A stretch of DNA of 6,096 nucleotides from Nitrospira sp. GTDB taxonomy: Bacteria > Nitrospirota > Nitrospiria > Nitrospirales > Nitrospiraceae. Below the pieces are notes generated by a model, which made no database searches, was not told the DNA's origin, and worked only from the letters and a program-made list of their open reading frames with translations. Both the position numbers and the translations under genes were made by a program. The stretch spans positions 1 through 6,096 of the forward strand of contig JAOUEB010000092.1 in the NCBI GenBank assembly GCA_029858925.1, read 5' to 3'. This document shows, piece by piece, positions 1 to 5,601 of this stretch. Within the stretch, counting starts at the first letter, position 1. Each line of letters starts with the position of its first letter.

Positions 1-937
1 TCACCGACACCAGCAGAATGTTCATAATGCCAATCCCGCCGACGAGGAGCGACACGGACGCGATGGCGAACAACATGACCGTCAGCGTCTCGCTCGTGCT
101 TTCCTGAACCTTGCCGATATCCACCTGCGTTCTGATCGTAAAGTCGTCCTCTTGATCGGGTTGCAAGCGATGCCGCGCGCGAATGACGTCGCGGATCTGG
201 GACGCTGCGGGCGCCAAGTCCTCCAATCGTTCCGTCGACGCGAACAAGGCGCCGACTGATCCCAAAAACTGTGTGCCGAAGACCTTGCGCTCCGCGGTGC
301 TGAATGGAATGAAAATAATGTCGTCTTGGTCGGACCCTTGGCTCGATTGCCCCTTGGGCGACAGAACGCCGATGACTCGAAACGGCACGTTCTTGATGCG
401 GATGACCGCCCCGACCGGTTCCTCCCCCGCGTCGAACAAATTCTCCGCCACCGTCTGTCCGACCAGCGCCACACGAGCGGCCGCGTCCACATCCTGCTGC
501 GTGAACGGCCCCCCGCTGCTGAACGACCAGTCTCGAATCGTCAGATAGCTCGGCGACACGCCGTTGACCGTCCCGTTCCAGTTCTTGTTGCCGTTGACGA
601 TCTGCATGACGTCCCGCTTGGCCCACCCGGTGTCGCGCAGCAGCGGGATGCGTTTCTTGAGTTCCATGCCGTCCGCGACCGTCAACGTGACCGCGCCTCC
701 CTGCCCTCCTCGCACCCCGCTGGTTGTCATGGAGCCGGGCAGCACGATGATGACGTTGGTGCCCATGCTGGCCACTCGCTGGGCCACCGCGGCCTTGGCC
801 CCTTCCCCAATGCTCACCATTGCGATCACTGCGCCCACCCCGATCACGATCCCCAGCATGGTCAGTCCGGCTCGGAGCCGATTGCGGCTCAGAATCCGAA
901 TGGCCGTCAGCACGGTCAGCAGCACGAACGCCGGCAT
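1..937 (-). CDS. MacB/LolC-type FtsX-like ABC permease, C-terminus missing
   Basis: The frame is open from the ATG at 937-935 to the window edge, giving 312 visible residues beginning [20 protein letters not shown]. It is the inner-membrane subunit that works with the ATPase encoded just upstream. Residues 22-45 form the first membrane helix, with the family pattern RAGLTMLGIVIGVGAVIAMV. Residues about 46-283 form the large extracytoplasmic (MacB core) domain, including GTNVI at 59-63 and VNGVSPSYLTIRDW at 124-137. A second helix begins near 286 and carries the hallmark VGGIGIMNILLVSV at 299-312, where the window stops. Such permeases usually run to about 400 residues with four helices, so the last two helices lie outside. 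The start shares one base with the ATPase stop (TGATG), which implies translational coupling. E. coli MacB fuses ATPase and permease, whereas here they are separate proteins. The substrate cannot be read from the sequence; peptide, lipid, siderophore or drug export are all possible. Confidence 0.93.
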   Translation of the reverse strand, partial: MPAFVLLTVLTAIRILSRNRLRAGLTMLGIVIGVGAVIAMVSIGEGAKAAVAQRVASMGTNVIIVLPGSMTTSGVRGGQGGAVTLTVADGMELKKRIPLLRDTGWAKRDVMQIVNGNKNWNGTVNGVSPSYLTIRDWSFSSGGPFTQQDVDAAARVALVGQTVAENLFDAGEEPVGAVIRIKNVPFRVIGVLSPKGQSSQGSDQDDIIFIPFSTAERKVFGTQFLGSVGALFASTERLEDLAPAASQIRDVIRARHRLQPDQEDDFTIRTQVDIGKVQESTSETLTVMLFAIASVSLLVGGIGIMNILLVSV

Positions 938-1656
938 CAGGCCTCCGAGTGCGACAATGGCAGAACCGGTTTAGTGCGGCGATCGGTCAAGACACGGCCG
1001 TCCTTGATCACTATTTCACGCCCGGCATACGCCGCAATATCTGTTTCATGCGTGACGAGAATGATCGTAATGCCCTGTTCTTTGTTCAACTGATCGAGAA
1101 TCGCCATGATCTCCCGGCTGGACTCGGTATCCAGGTTGCCGGTAGGCTCGTCGGCTAAGAGCAGAGAGGGCGAGGCCACCAATGCCCGCGCAATCGCGAC
1201 ACGCTGCTGCTGGCCTCCTGAAAGTTGTGTGGGGTAATGCCCTTCGCGTCCTTGAAGCCCGACGCGGCGAAGGGCCTCCGTCGCCAGCGCCCGTTGGTCA
1301 CGCAAGGGCACTCCCCGATAAAACAGCGGCAATTGCGCGTTTTCCAGCGCACTGGTGCGCGGGATCAGATTGAAGCTTTGAAACACGAACCCGATCTGTT
1401 GATTCCGGATATCGGCCAGCTGATCGGCCCGCAACCCTGCGACATCGACGCCATTCAGCCAATAGCGACCGTTGGTCGGTTGGTCCAAACAACCGAGAAT
1501 GTTCATGAGGGTCGATTTTCCGGAACCGGACGACCCCATGATCGCGACAAACTCACCCGATTCGATCGTCAGATCCAGCCCTCGAAGGGCCTGAACCTCC
1601 ACGTCTCCGAGCCGATAGATTTTCCAGAGGTCTTCGCAACGGATGAGCGCGGCCAT
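937..1656 (-). CDS. ABC transporter ATPase, MacB/LolD/FtsE class
   Basis: This 239-residue protein is a complete nucleotide-binding domain that powers the FtsX-like permease encoded immediately downstream. All catalytic motifs are intact: Walker [10 protein letters not shown] at 41-49, Q-loop glutamine 93 in VFQSFNLIP, signature LSGGQQQR at 145-152, Walker B SLLLADE at 164-170 followed by PTGNLD, and H-loop histidine 203 in VTHE. The LNGVDVAGL segment near 67-75 and the GNLDT D-loop are typical of the o228/MacB group, whose members use ATP binding for mechanotransmission across the membrane rather than classical substrate transport. The ATG is preceded by GAGAGGA 11 bases upstream. The stop overlaps the permease start by one base. 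The gene is separated from the adaptor gene by 256 bases of repeat-bearing DNA, so co-transcription with the adaptor is likely but not assured. The C-terminal tail after residue 222 is variable and carries no recognised motif. Confidence 0.96.
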   Translation of the reverse strand: MAALIRCEDLWKIYRLGDVEVQALRGLDLTIESGEFVAIMGSSGSGKSTLMNILGCLDQPTNGRYWLNGVDVAGLRADQLADIRNQQIGFVFQSFNLIPRTSALENAQLPLFYRGVPLRDQRALATEALRRVGLQGREGHYPTQLSGGQQQRVAIARALVASPSLLLADEPTGNLDTESSREIMAILDQLNKEQGITIILVTHETDIAAYAGREIVIKDGRVLTDRRTKPVLPLSHSEA

Positions 1657-1667
1657 CAGCGGGTCAT

Positions 1668-1674
1668 TCCTCTC
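1668..1674 (-). promoter_or_regulatory. Ribosome binding site of the ABC ATPase gene
   Basis: On the minus strand GAGAGGA lies 11 bases before the ATG at 1656. The spacing is a little long, but the match to the Shine-Dalgarno sequence is good and supports this start. It sits between the end of the repeat element (1682) and the gene, so the element inserted just short of the translation signal. Confidence 0.6.
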
Positions 1675-1681
1675 ATCCTAG

Positions 1682-1859
1682 CCCACATTATTCATGAGCA
1701 CTTCTATTGCAACCGCCGACCCGCTGCTCCGTTCATCGTATCTCGTATCTCGTGAAGCGTGAAGCGCAGGACTGAAAAAGAGCGGGTCGCATCTTTGTTT
1801 GCGAGATACGCTTCACGAGATACGAAACCCGGTTTGCGCGATACGCTTCACACGGGTTT
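1682..1859 (-). repeat. Incomplete copy A of a MITE-like intergenic repeat
   Basis: This non-coding stretch fills most of the 256-base gap between the adaptor and ATPase genes. Bases 1682-1705 match the reverse complement of 3629-3652 with one mismatch (CCCACATTATTCATGAGCAC against CCCGCATTATTCATGAGCAC, then CTTCT in both), and similarity continues to about 1723. CTAG precedes the terminus at 1678-1681. Next come in-phase heptamers: GTATCTC twice (1738-1751), GTGAAGC twice (1752-1765), a 37-base core (1766-1802), then GAGATAC, GCTTCAC, GAGATAC, GAAACCC, GGTTTGC, GCGATAC and GCTTCAC (1803-1851). The words at 1745-1758 and 1810-1823 can pair as a stem of at least 14 bp. AAACCCG (1825-1831) can pair with CGGGTTT (1853-1859). 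No second terminal repeat is visible before the adaptor stop codon, so the copy looks truncated or decayed. The right boundary is approximate. Confidence 0.75.
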
Positions 1860-1912
1860 GCCCAAGGGCTCATGGCCCAACACAACAACTACTACATCCA
1901 GCGGCCAGGAGA

Positions 1913-3172
1913 CTACCGGCGACGTCCACTGCCGAAGCCAGGCGGCAACTCGCCGGATCGCCGATCTCCCCGTGCCGTCTCAATCCCCACGACCACCATG
2001 TCCCCTTCCGCAACTGAACCATCCAACACTTCCGTCGAGACCCCATCGGAAATTCCCGTGTGAACCATGAATGACTCCGGCTCGCCGTTTGCCGCTAACT
2101 TCCAGATCTTTCTTGTCTGTCCGCTGACGTCCCCGGAACTGCCTCCGGAATAACCGCTTCCGCCGACATCGGTCTTGGCCGGTTTTCCTCCACCGGTTGC
2201 GCCATCAGAGTGCTCACCCTGTGGTGGGCTGAATCGCAGAGCGGCGTTCGGCACCTTCAAGACCTGATCTTTCTGCGCCACAATGATCGAGACATTTGCG
2301 GTCATACCGGGTTTGAGCCGAAGATCTTCGTTATCGACTGCCACGACCACATTATAGGTCACGACATTTTGCACATTGATCGGCGCCAACCGCACCTGCC
2401 GAATGACGCCCGCAAACCGCGCTCCCGGATAGGCATCCACGGTAAAGGTGGCTTCCTTGCCTTCGGTCATGCCGCCGATATCCGATTCGCTTACATTGGT
2501 ATCCACCTGCATTTTCGTGAGGTCAAGCGCGATCAAAAAGAGATTCGGCGTGGCAAAACTGGACGCCACAGTCTGGCCGACTTCCACGTTGCGCGCGACA
2601 ACGACCCCATCGACCGGCGACCGGATCACGGTGTACTTCAATTCCAATTCGGCGGCATTCAATGCCGCCTCCGTCTGCTTCACCTGCGCCTCACTGACCC
2701 GGAGTTGCGCCTCGGCACTTTGATAATTCGTGAGGGCAATATCGACATCGTTCTGCGAAACAAATTCCTGCGCCACCAGCGATTGCACGCGGTCAAACTC
2801 GCGCTTCCGCTGCGCGAGGTCCGCTCTGGATCGAGCCACGTTCGACCGCGCCATTTCGAGATTCCCGGCGGCTTGATCGCGGCGGGCCTTGAACGGCTCG
2901 GGATCGATGACCGCCACTTTGTCGCCCGCTTTCACCTGCGAATTGAAATCCGCATGGAGGCTCTTGATCATCCCTGAAACTTGTGTGCCCACTTGAACGG
3001 AGACCACCGGATTGATTGTTCCGGTCGCGCTCACGATCGACACCACCGAGCCGCGCTCAACGCCGGCTGTCCGATACCGGACCGGCGCCTTGCGCTCTCC
3101 ATTGAAAAACACGTAGCCGCCGATGGTCAGCCCGATGGCGGCTACACCAAGGATAATACCCAGACGTTTCAT
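1913..3172 (-). CDS. MacA-like periplasmic adaptor (membrane fusion protein, RND/HlyD class)
   Basis: This 419-residue adaptor should link the inner-membrane permease to an outer-membrane TolC-like channel. Residues 4-23 are a single N-terminal hydrophobic segment that anchors it or exports it to the periplasm, with no lipobox cysteine. The two lipoyl half-motifs lie at about 54-90 (GTINPVVSVQVGTQVSGMI, ending AVIDP) and 182-215 (VIRSPVDGVVVARNVEVGQT). They enclose an alpha-hairpin coiled coil at 91-181 rich in A, E, Q and R. A beta-barrel follows at 217-300 (LDLTKMQVDTNVSESDIGGM, then RLKPGMTANV at 285-294). The membrane-proximal domain is split by a Gly/Ser/Asp-rich insert at about 318-351 and resumes at KIWKLAANGEP. 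The protein ends in GSGRRR. It is longer than E. coli MacA (371 residues), mainly because of that insert. Pairing with a MacB-like ATPase and permease supports the MacA class, but macrolide export should not be assumed. Confidence 0.94.
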   Translation of the reverse strand: MKRLGIILGVAAIGLTIGGYVFFNGERKAPVRYRTAGVERGSVVSIVSATGTINPVVSVQVGTQVSGMIKSLHADFNSQVKAGDKVAVIDPEPFKARRDQAAGNLEMARSNVARSRADLAQRKREFDRVQSLVAQEFVSQNDVDIALTNYQSAEAQLRVSEAQVKQTEAALNAAELELKYTVIRSPVDGVVVARNVEVGQTVASSFATPNLFLIALDLTKMQVDTNVSESDIGGMTEGKEATFTVDAYPGARFAGVIRQVRLAPINVQNVVTYNVVVAVDNEDLRLKPGMTANVSIIVAQKDQVLKVPNAALRFSPPQGEHSDGATGGGKPAKTDVGGSGYSGGSSGDVSGQTRKIWKLAANGEPESFMVHTGISDGVSTEVLDGSVAEGDMVVVGIETARGDRRSGELPPGFGSGRRR

Positions 3173-3205
3173 ACCCTTAACCTAAAAAAGTCCAGCAATG
3201 AACTC

Positions 3206-3234
3206 ATTCTATCAAGAAGTGCTGTGTGAATCAC
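3206..3234 (-). promoter_or_regulatory. Candidate promoter of the adaptor gene
   Basis: On the minus strand TGATAGAAT (3214-3206) resembles an extended -10 box: TAGAAT matches TATAAT at 5 of 6 positions and has the upstream TG. GTGATT (3234-3229) sits 17 bases upstream and matches TTGACA at only 3 of 6 positions. Transcription would start near 3199, giving a leader of about 27 bases before the ATG at 3172. AGG at 3183-3181, 8 bases before the ATG, is a weak ribosome site. The rest of 3235-3350 shows nothing I can assign. Confidence 0.33.
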
Positions 3235-3354
3235 CCTGATGACACCGGGACCGGCGTCACGCACGCCGCCCCGCCTCGATCCAGAAAGAAACCGAATCCA
3301 TGCAAACGATCTGTTCAGGAAAACACAGCCAGCGAACACAAAGACGTGCCTTAG

Positions 3355-3652
3355 CCCGCATTATTCATGACGGTTCGAGGCCCCTTCGACAGGCGCAGGG
3401 TCCCGAGCACAGGCGAGCCTTCGGCCCCCCTCAGGCTCGACCCCGAGCGATGCCGAGGGACGAAACCGCCCCACAGCCTGTTCCCCGTGAAGCGTATCTC
3501 GTATCTCGCAAACAACGATGTGGACGCATTCTTTCCATCCTGCGCTTCACGCTTCACGAGATACGAGCGACGCAGATCGCAGCGGCGGATTGGCTGCGTC
3601 TCGACTCGCAGGGTCGGACGATTGCAGCAGAAGTGCTCATGAATAATGCGGG
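3355..3652. mobile_element. Complete MITE-like element B with 16-base terminal inverted repeats
   Basis: This 298-base non-coding element lies between accC and the adaptor gene. Its ends are perfect inverted repeats, CCCGCATTATTCATGA at 3355-3370 and its reverse complement at 3637-3652, with TTAG outside each. It encodes no plausible transposase, so it would need one supplied in trans. Inside, from left to right on the + strand, are a GC-rich inverted repeat (about 3381-3464), the heptamers GTGAAGC, GTATCTC, GTATCTC (3487-3507), a 36-base core (3508-3543), GCTTCAC, GCTTCAC, GAGATAC (3544-3564), a hairpin GACGCAG/CTGCGTC (3569-3575 with 3594-3600), and a subterminal segment shared with copy A (about 3608-3636). 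It ends 7 bases from the last base of accC, so it may also serve as the 3' end of the acc transcript. No GC-stem plus U-tract terminator is visible in this gap. Confidence 0.72.
3381..3464. repeat. GC-rich dyad repeat nested inside element B
   Basis: The segment starts CCCCTTCGACAGGCGCAGGG and contains the pair CGAGCCT (3414-3420) and AGGCTCG (3433-3439) around a 12-base loop. Outer pairing of GTCCC (3400-3404) with GGGAC (3457-3461) is possible. It resembles the CCTTCGACAGGCTCAGGG-type intergenic repeats seen in many bacteria, which I recall rather than have looked up. Copy A has nothing like it, so it was probably inserted into, or lost from, one lineage of the element. Confidence 0.5.
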
Positions 3653-3659
3653 TTAGGAA

Positions 3660-5000
3660 CTACCTGGCGAGCAACCGTTCCAGGAACGCGGTGGAAACAT
3701 GGCCCTTTTGGAAATCAGGATCGTCGAAAATTCTGCGGTGGAGCGGAATGGTCGTCTTGATCCCTTCGATCACAAATTCATCGAGCGCGCGCCTCATGCG
3801 GGCCATGGCTTCCTGTCGGTCCCGCCCGTGGGTAATCAGTTTTGCGATCATCGAATCGTAGTACGGCACGACCGTCGCGCCGGATTCCATGGCTGAATCG
3901 ACTCGAACACCGAACCCTCCAGGAGCGCTGTACTTGGTGATCAGGCCCGGCGAAGGCGTAAATTTTTCAGGATCCTCCGCATTGATCCGGCATTCCATAC
4001 TGTGGCCGTTGAGCTCCACATCCTGCTGCCGGATCGAGAGAGGATGACCCGCCGCCAAGCGAATCTGCTCTTTGATCAAATCGACGCCGGTCACCATTTC
4101 CGTGATGGGATGTTCGACCTGGATGCGGGTGTTCACTTCCATGAAAAAGAAATTCCGCTCTTTATCGAGCAAAAATTCCACCGTGCCGACGTTTCGGTAG
4201 TGCACGGCCTTCACGGCTTCCACAGCGACCCGTCCGATCTCCCGGCGAAGCTTCTCATCGATGGCCGGGGACGGAGTTTCTTCAACCAGCTTTTGGTGCC
4301 GCCGTTGAATCGAACAGTCGCGCTCGCCCAGATGAACGACATGACCTTGATGATCGGCCATGATTTGGACTTCGATGTGGCGCGGTTCCAGGAAATAGCG
4401 TTCGAGGTAGACGTTTTCGTTGCCGAAGGTAGACTTGGCCTCAGCCTGGGCGGCCTGAAACGCCCGACCCAAATCTTCGGCCTTGTTCACGACGCGCATG
4501 CCGCGCCCCCCGCCTCCGGCCGTCGCTTTGATGATGACGGGAAAGCCGATCTTCTGCGCGGCTTGCATCGCTTCATCCTCGCTCCGCAATTCGCCAAGAC
4601 TGCCCGGCGTCACCGGCAACCCGCGTTTGGAGACGACCTCACGGGCCTTGGCCTTGTCGCCCATCATGGCAATATTTTCGGAGGTGGGACCGATGAATTT
4701 GATGCCGATGGATTCGCAGACTTCGGCGAAGTGGGCGTTCTCGGACAAGAATCCGTAGCCGGGATGGATGGCATCGACGCCGGTAATTTCCGCCGCGCTC
4801 AGGACGTTGGGAATATTGCGGTAGCTCAGCGCCGCGTCCGGCGGGCCCACGCACACCTTCTCGTCCGCAGCGCGCACATGCAGGCCTGCGGCATCGGCCT
4901 CCGAATGGATGGCGACGGTCTTGATCCCAAGCTCCTTACAGGCTCGGATCACCCGCAGCGCAATCTCTCCGCGGTTGGCAACAAGAACTTTCTTGAACAC
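3660..5000 (-). CDS. accC: Biotin carboxylase, acetyl-CoA carboxylase subunit
   Basis: AccC uses ATP and bicarbonate to carboxylate the biotin carried by AccB, the first half-reaction of malonyl-CoA synthesis, in the cytoplasm. With the GTG at 5000 the protein has 446 residues, close to E. coli AccC (449), and begins [20 protein letters not shown] like its family. The N-terminal domain includes [10 protein letters not shown] at 79-88. The ATP-grasp domain has K116 (GDKAKA), K158 (VIIKA), the glycine loop AGGGGRGM at 161-168, HIEVQ at 208-212, E275, E288, N290, R292 and E296 ([11 protein letters not shown]). R338 (ECRINAEDP) is the bicarbonate/biotin-site arginine. All these residues are present. 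An in-frame TTG at 5024 would add 8 residues but lacks a ribosome site, whereas GGAG stands 7 bases before the GTG. The gene follows accB by 31 bases. Homologous domains occur in pyruvate and propionyl-CoA carboxylases, but length and neighbours fit AccC. Confidence 0.97.
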   Translation of the reverse strand: MFKKVLVANRGEIALRVIRACKELGIKTVAIHSEADAAGLHVRAADEKVCVGPPDAALSYRNIPNVLSAAEITGVDAIHPGYGFLSENAHFAEVCESIGIKFIGPTSENIAMMGDKAKAREVVSKRGLPVTPGSLGELRSEDEAMQAAQKIGFPVIIKATAGGGGRGMRVVNKAEDLGRAFQAAQAEAKSTFGNENVYLERYFLEPRHIEVQIMADHQGHVVHLGERDCSIQRRHQKLVEETPSPAIDEKLRREIGRVAVEAVKAVHYRNVGTVEFLLDKERNFFFMEVNTRIQVEHPITEMVTGVDLIKEQIRLAAGHPLSIRQQDVELNGHSMECRINAEDPEKFTPSPGLITKYSAPGGFGVRVDSAMESGATVVPYYDSMIAKLITHGRDRQEAMARMRRALDEFVIEGIKTTIPLHRRIFDDPDFQKGHVSTAFLERLLAR

Positions 5001-5007
5001 GTCGTGG

Positions 5008-5011
5008 CTCC
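5008..5011 (-). promoter_or_regulatory. Ribosome binding site that decides the accC start
   Basis: GGAG on the minus strand lies 7 bases before the GTG at 5000-4998. The longer alternative start, TTG at 5024, has no purine-rich match at that distance. This and the family-like N-terminus [14 protein letters not shown] favour the GTG. Confidence 0.65.
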
Positions 5012-5031
5012 GGTCCGTCGGCAAGGACTGT

Positions 5032-5601
5032 CTATTGGGCGGCGTTGGGATCGATCAAGAAGAGCGCGTGCCCGTACTCGACGGGCTTGGTGCTTTCGGT
5101 CAGAATCTTGACGATACGGCCATCTGTTTCGGACTCGATTTCGTTCATGAGTTTCATCGCTTCGACAATGCACAACACCTGTCCCTTTTTCACCATATCG
5201 CCCTCTTCAACATAGGGATCGGCATCCGGCGACGGAGACCGATAGAATGTCCCGACGATGGGAGAGGTAATGGTCACCATGCCGGTCATGTCTTCCGCTG
5301 GAGGGCCGGAAGTCACAACGGAATGCGCGCTTGTCTGGGGAATATTCTGGGCAGATTCCTGCACCGAAGCGGTCACGGACTTGAAGCCGATCTCGTAACG
5401 GACTCGAATGCGCACTCCTTGCCGTTCAAGTTCCAACTCGGTCAAGTTGTTCCGGCGAAGCAGATCGATCAGGTCTTGGACCTGCTTGATTTGGCCTCCT
5501 GTGAGCAACGACTCCTGCTCCTGTCCGGATCTTCCCAACATGGTCGGCAGGATGATCGGGCGAGGCTTCTTCTTCGGCTTGTCAGATCGGCGTGCGCTCA
5601 C
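5032..5601 (-). CDS. accB: Biotin carboxyl carrier protein of acetyl-CoA carboxylase
   Basis: This 189-residue protein carries the biotin that AccC carboxylates and passes the carboxyl group to the carboxyltransferase. The C-terminal biotinyl domain (about 108-186) has the thumb region [20 protein letters not shown] at 113-132 and the biotinylation motif [10 protein letters not shown], with lysine 150 as the expected attachment site. Residues 36-70 match the usual AccB N-terminal helix and strand ([20 protein letters not shown]). A linker at about 76-107 rich in S, T, P and A joins the two. The GTG start (5601-5599) overlaps the efp stop (GTGA), and GGAG lies 8 bases upstream. This adds a basic leader of about 30 residues (KPKKKPRP) that most AccB proteins lack. 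An internal ATG at 5541-5539 would give 169 residues, nearer the usual size, but has no good ribosome site. The product is certain; the start is less so. Confidence 0.95.
   Translation of the reverse strand: MSARRSDKPKKKPRPIILPTMLGRSGQEQESLLTGGQIKQVQDLIDLLRRNNLTELELERQGVRIRVRYEIGFKSVTASVQESAQNIPQTSAHSVVTSGPPAEDMTGMVTITSPIVGTFYRSPSPDADPYVEEGDMVKKGQVLCIVEAMKLMNEIESETDGRIVKILTESTKPVEYGHALFLIDPNAAQ

Larger units (their letters stand above)
3351..3656. repeat. TTAG direct repeats flanking element B (candidate target-site duplication)
   Basis: TTAG occurs on the + strand at 3351-3354, directly before the left terminus CCCGC, and again at 3653-3656, directly after the right terminus GCGGG. An identical 4-base word on both sides is what a cut-and-paste insertion leaves. 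TTAG fits the YTAR target preferred by some IS5-group elements; 4-base duplications also occur in the IS1380 family, whose ends begin CC. The word is short enough to arise by chance, so the support comes from its exact position next to the inverted repeats. Confidence 0.5.

Noticed and set aside
326..1093. Plus-strand open frame of 255 codons and shorter ones around it
   Set aside because: They are antisense to the permease and ATPase genes, whose protein motifs are clear on the minus strand.
1738..1851. CRISPR-like array
   Set aside because: The repeated words are only 7 bases, occur on both strands and bracket a single core. There is no series of equal repeats and unique spacers and no cas gene.
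2210..2977. Plus-strand open frame of 255 codons
   Set aside because: It is antisense to the adaptor gene and rich in R, H and D, as expected of a shadow frame, with no family resemblance.
1..3172. Naming the transporter macA-macB as a macrolide exporter
   Set aside because: The architecture is MacA/MacB-like, but this family exports many substrates and nothing in the sequence identifies the cargo, so gene symbols were withheld.
3300..3656. Open frames across the 3300-3656 gap on both strands, some ending MNNAG
   Set aside because: They run through terminal repeats and heptamers; the MNNAG ending is just the terminal repeat TCATGAATAATGCGGG translated. There is no ribosome site or domain.
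3564..3659. Classical intrinsic terminator after accC
   Set aside because: The GACGCAG/CTGCGTC hairpin has no following run of T on the minus strand, so it does not meet the usual pattern. Termination there remains unproven.
5022..5024. TTG as the accC start
   Set aside because: It has no ribosome site and would add 8 residues not typical of the family; the GTG at 5000 fits better.
4002..5111. Long plus-strand open frame of 369 codons
   Set aside because: It is antisense to accC and the end of accB, which have full catalytic motifs. Its histidine- and aspartate-rich translation has no recognisable domain and reflects the codon bias of the opposite strand.
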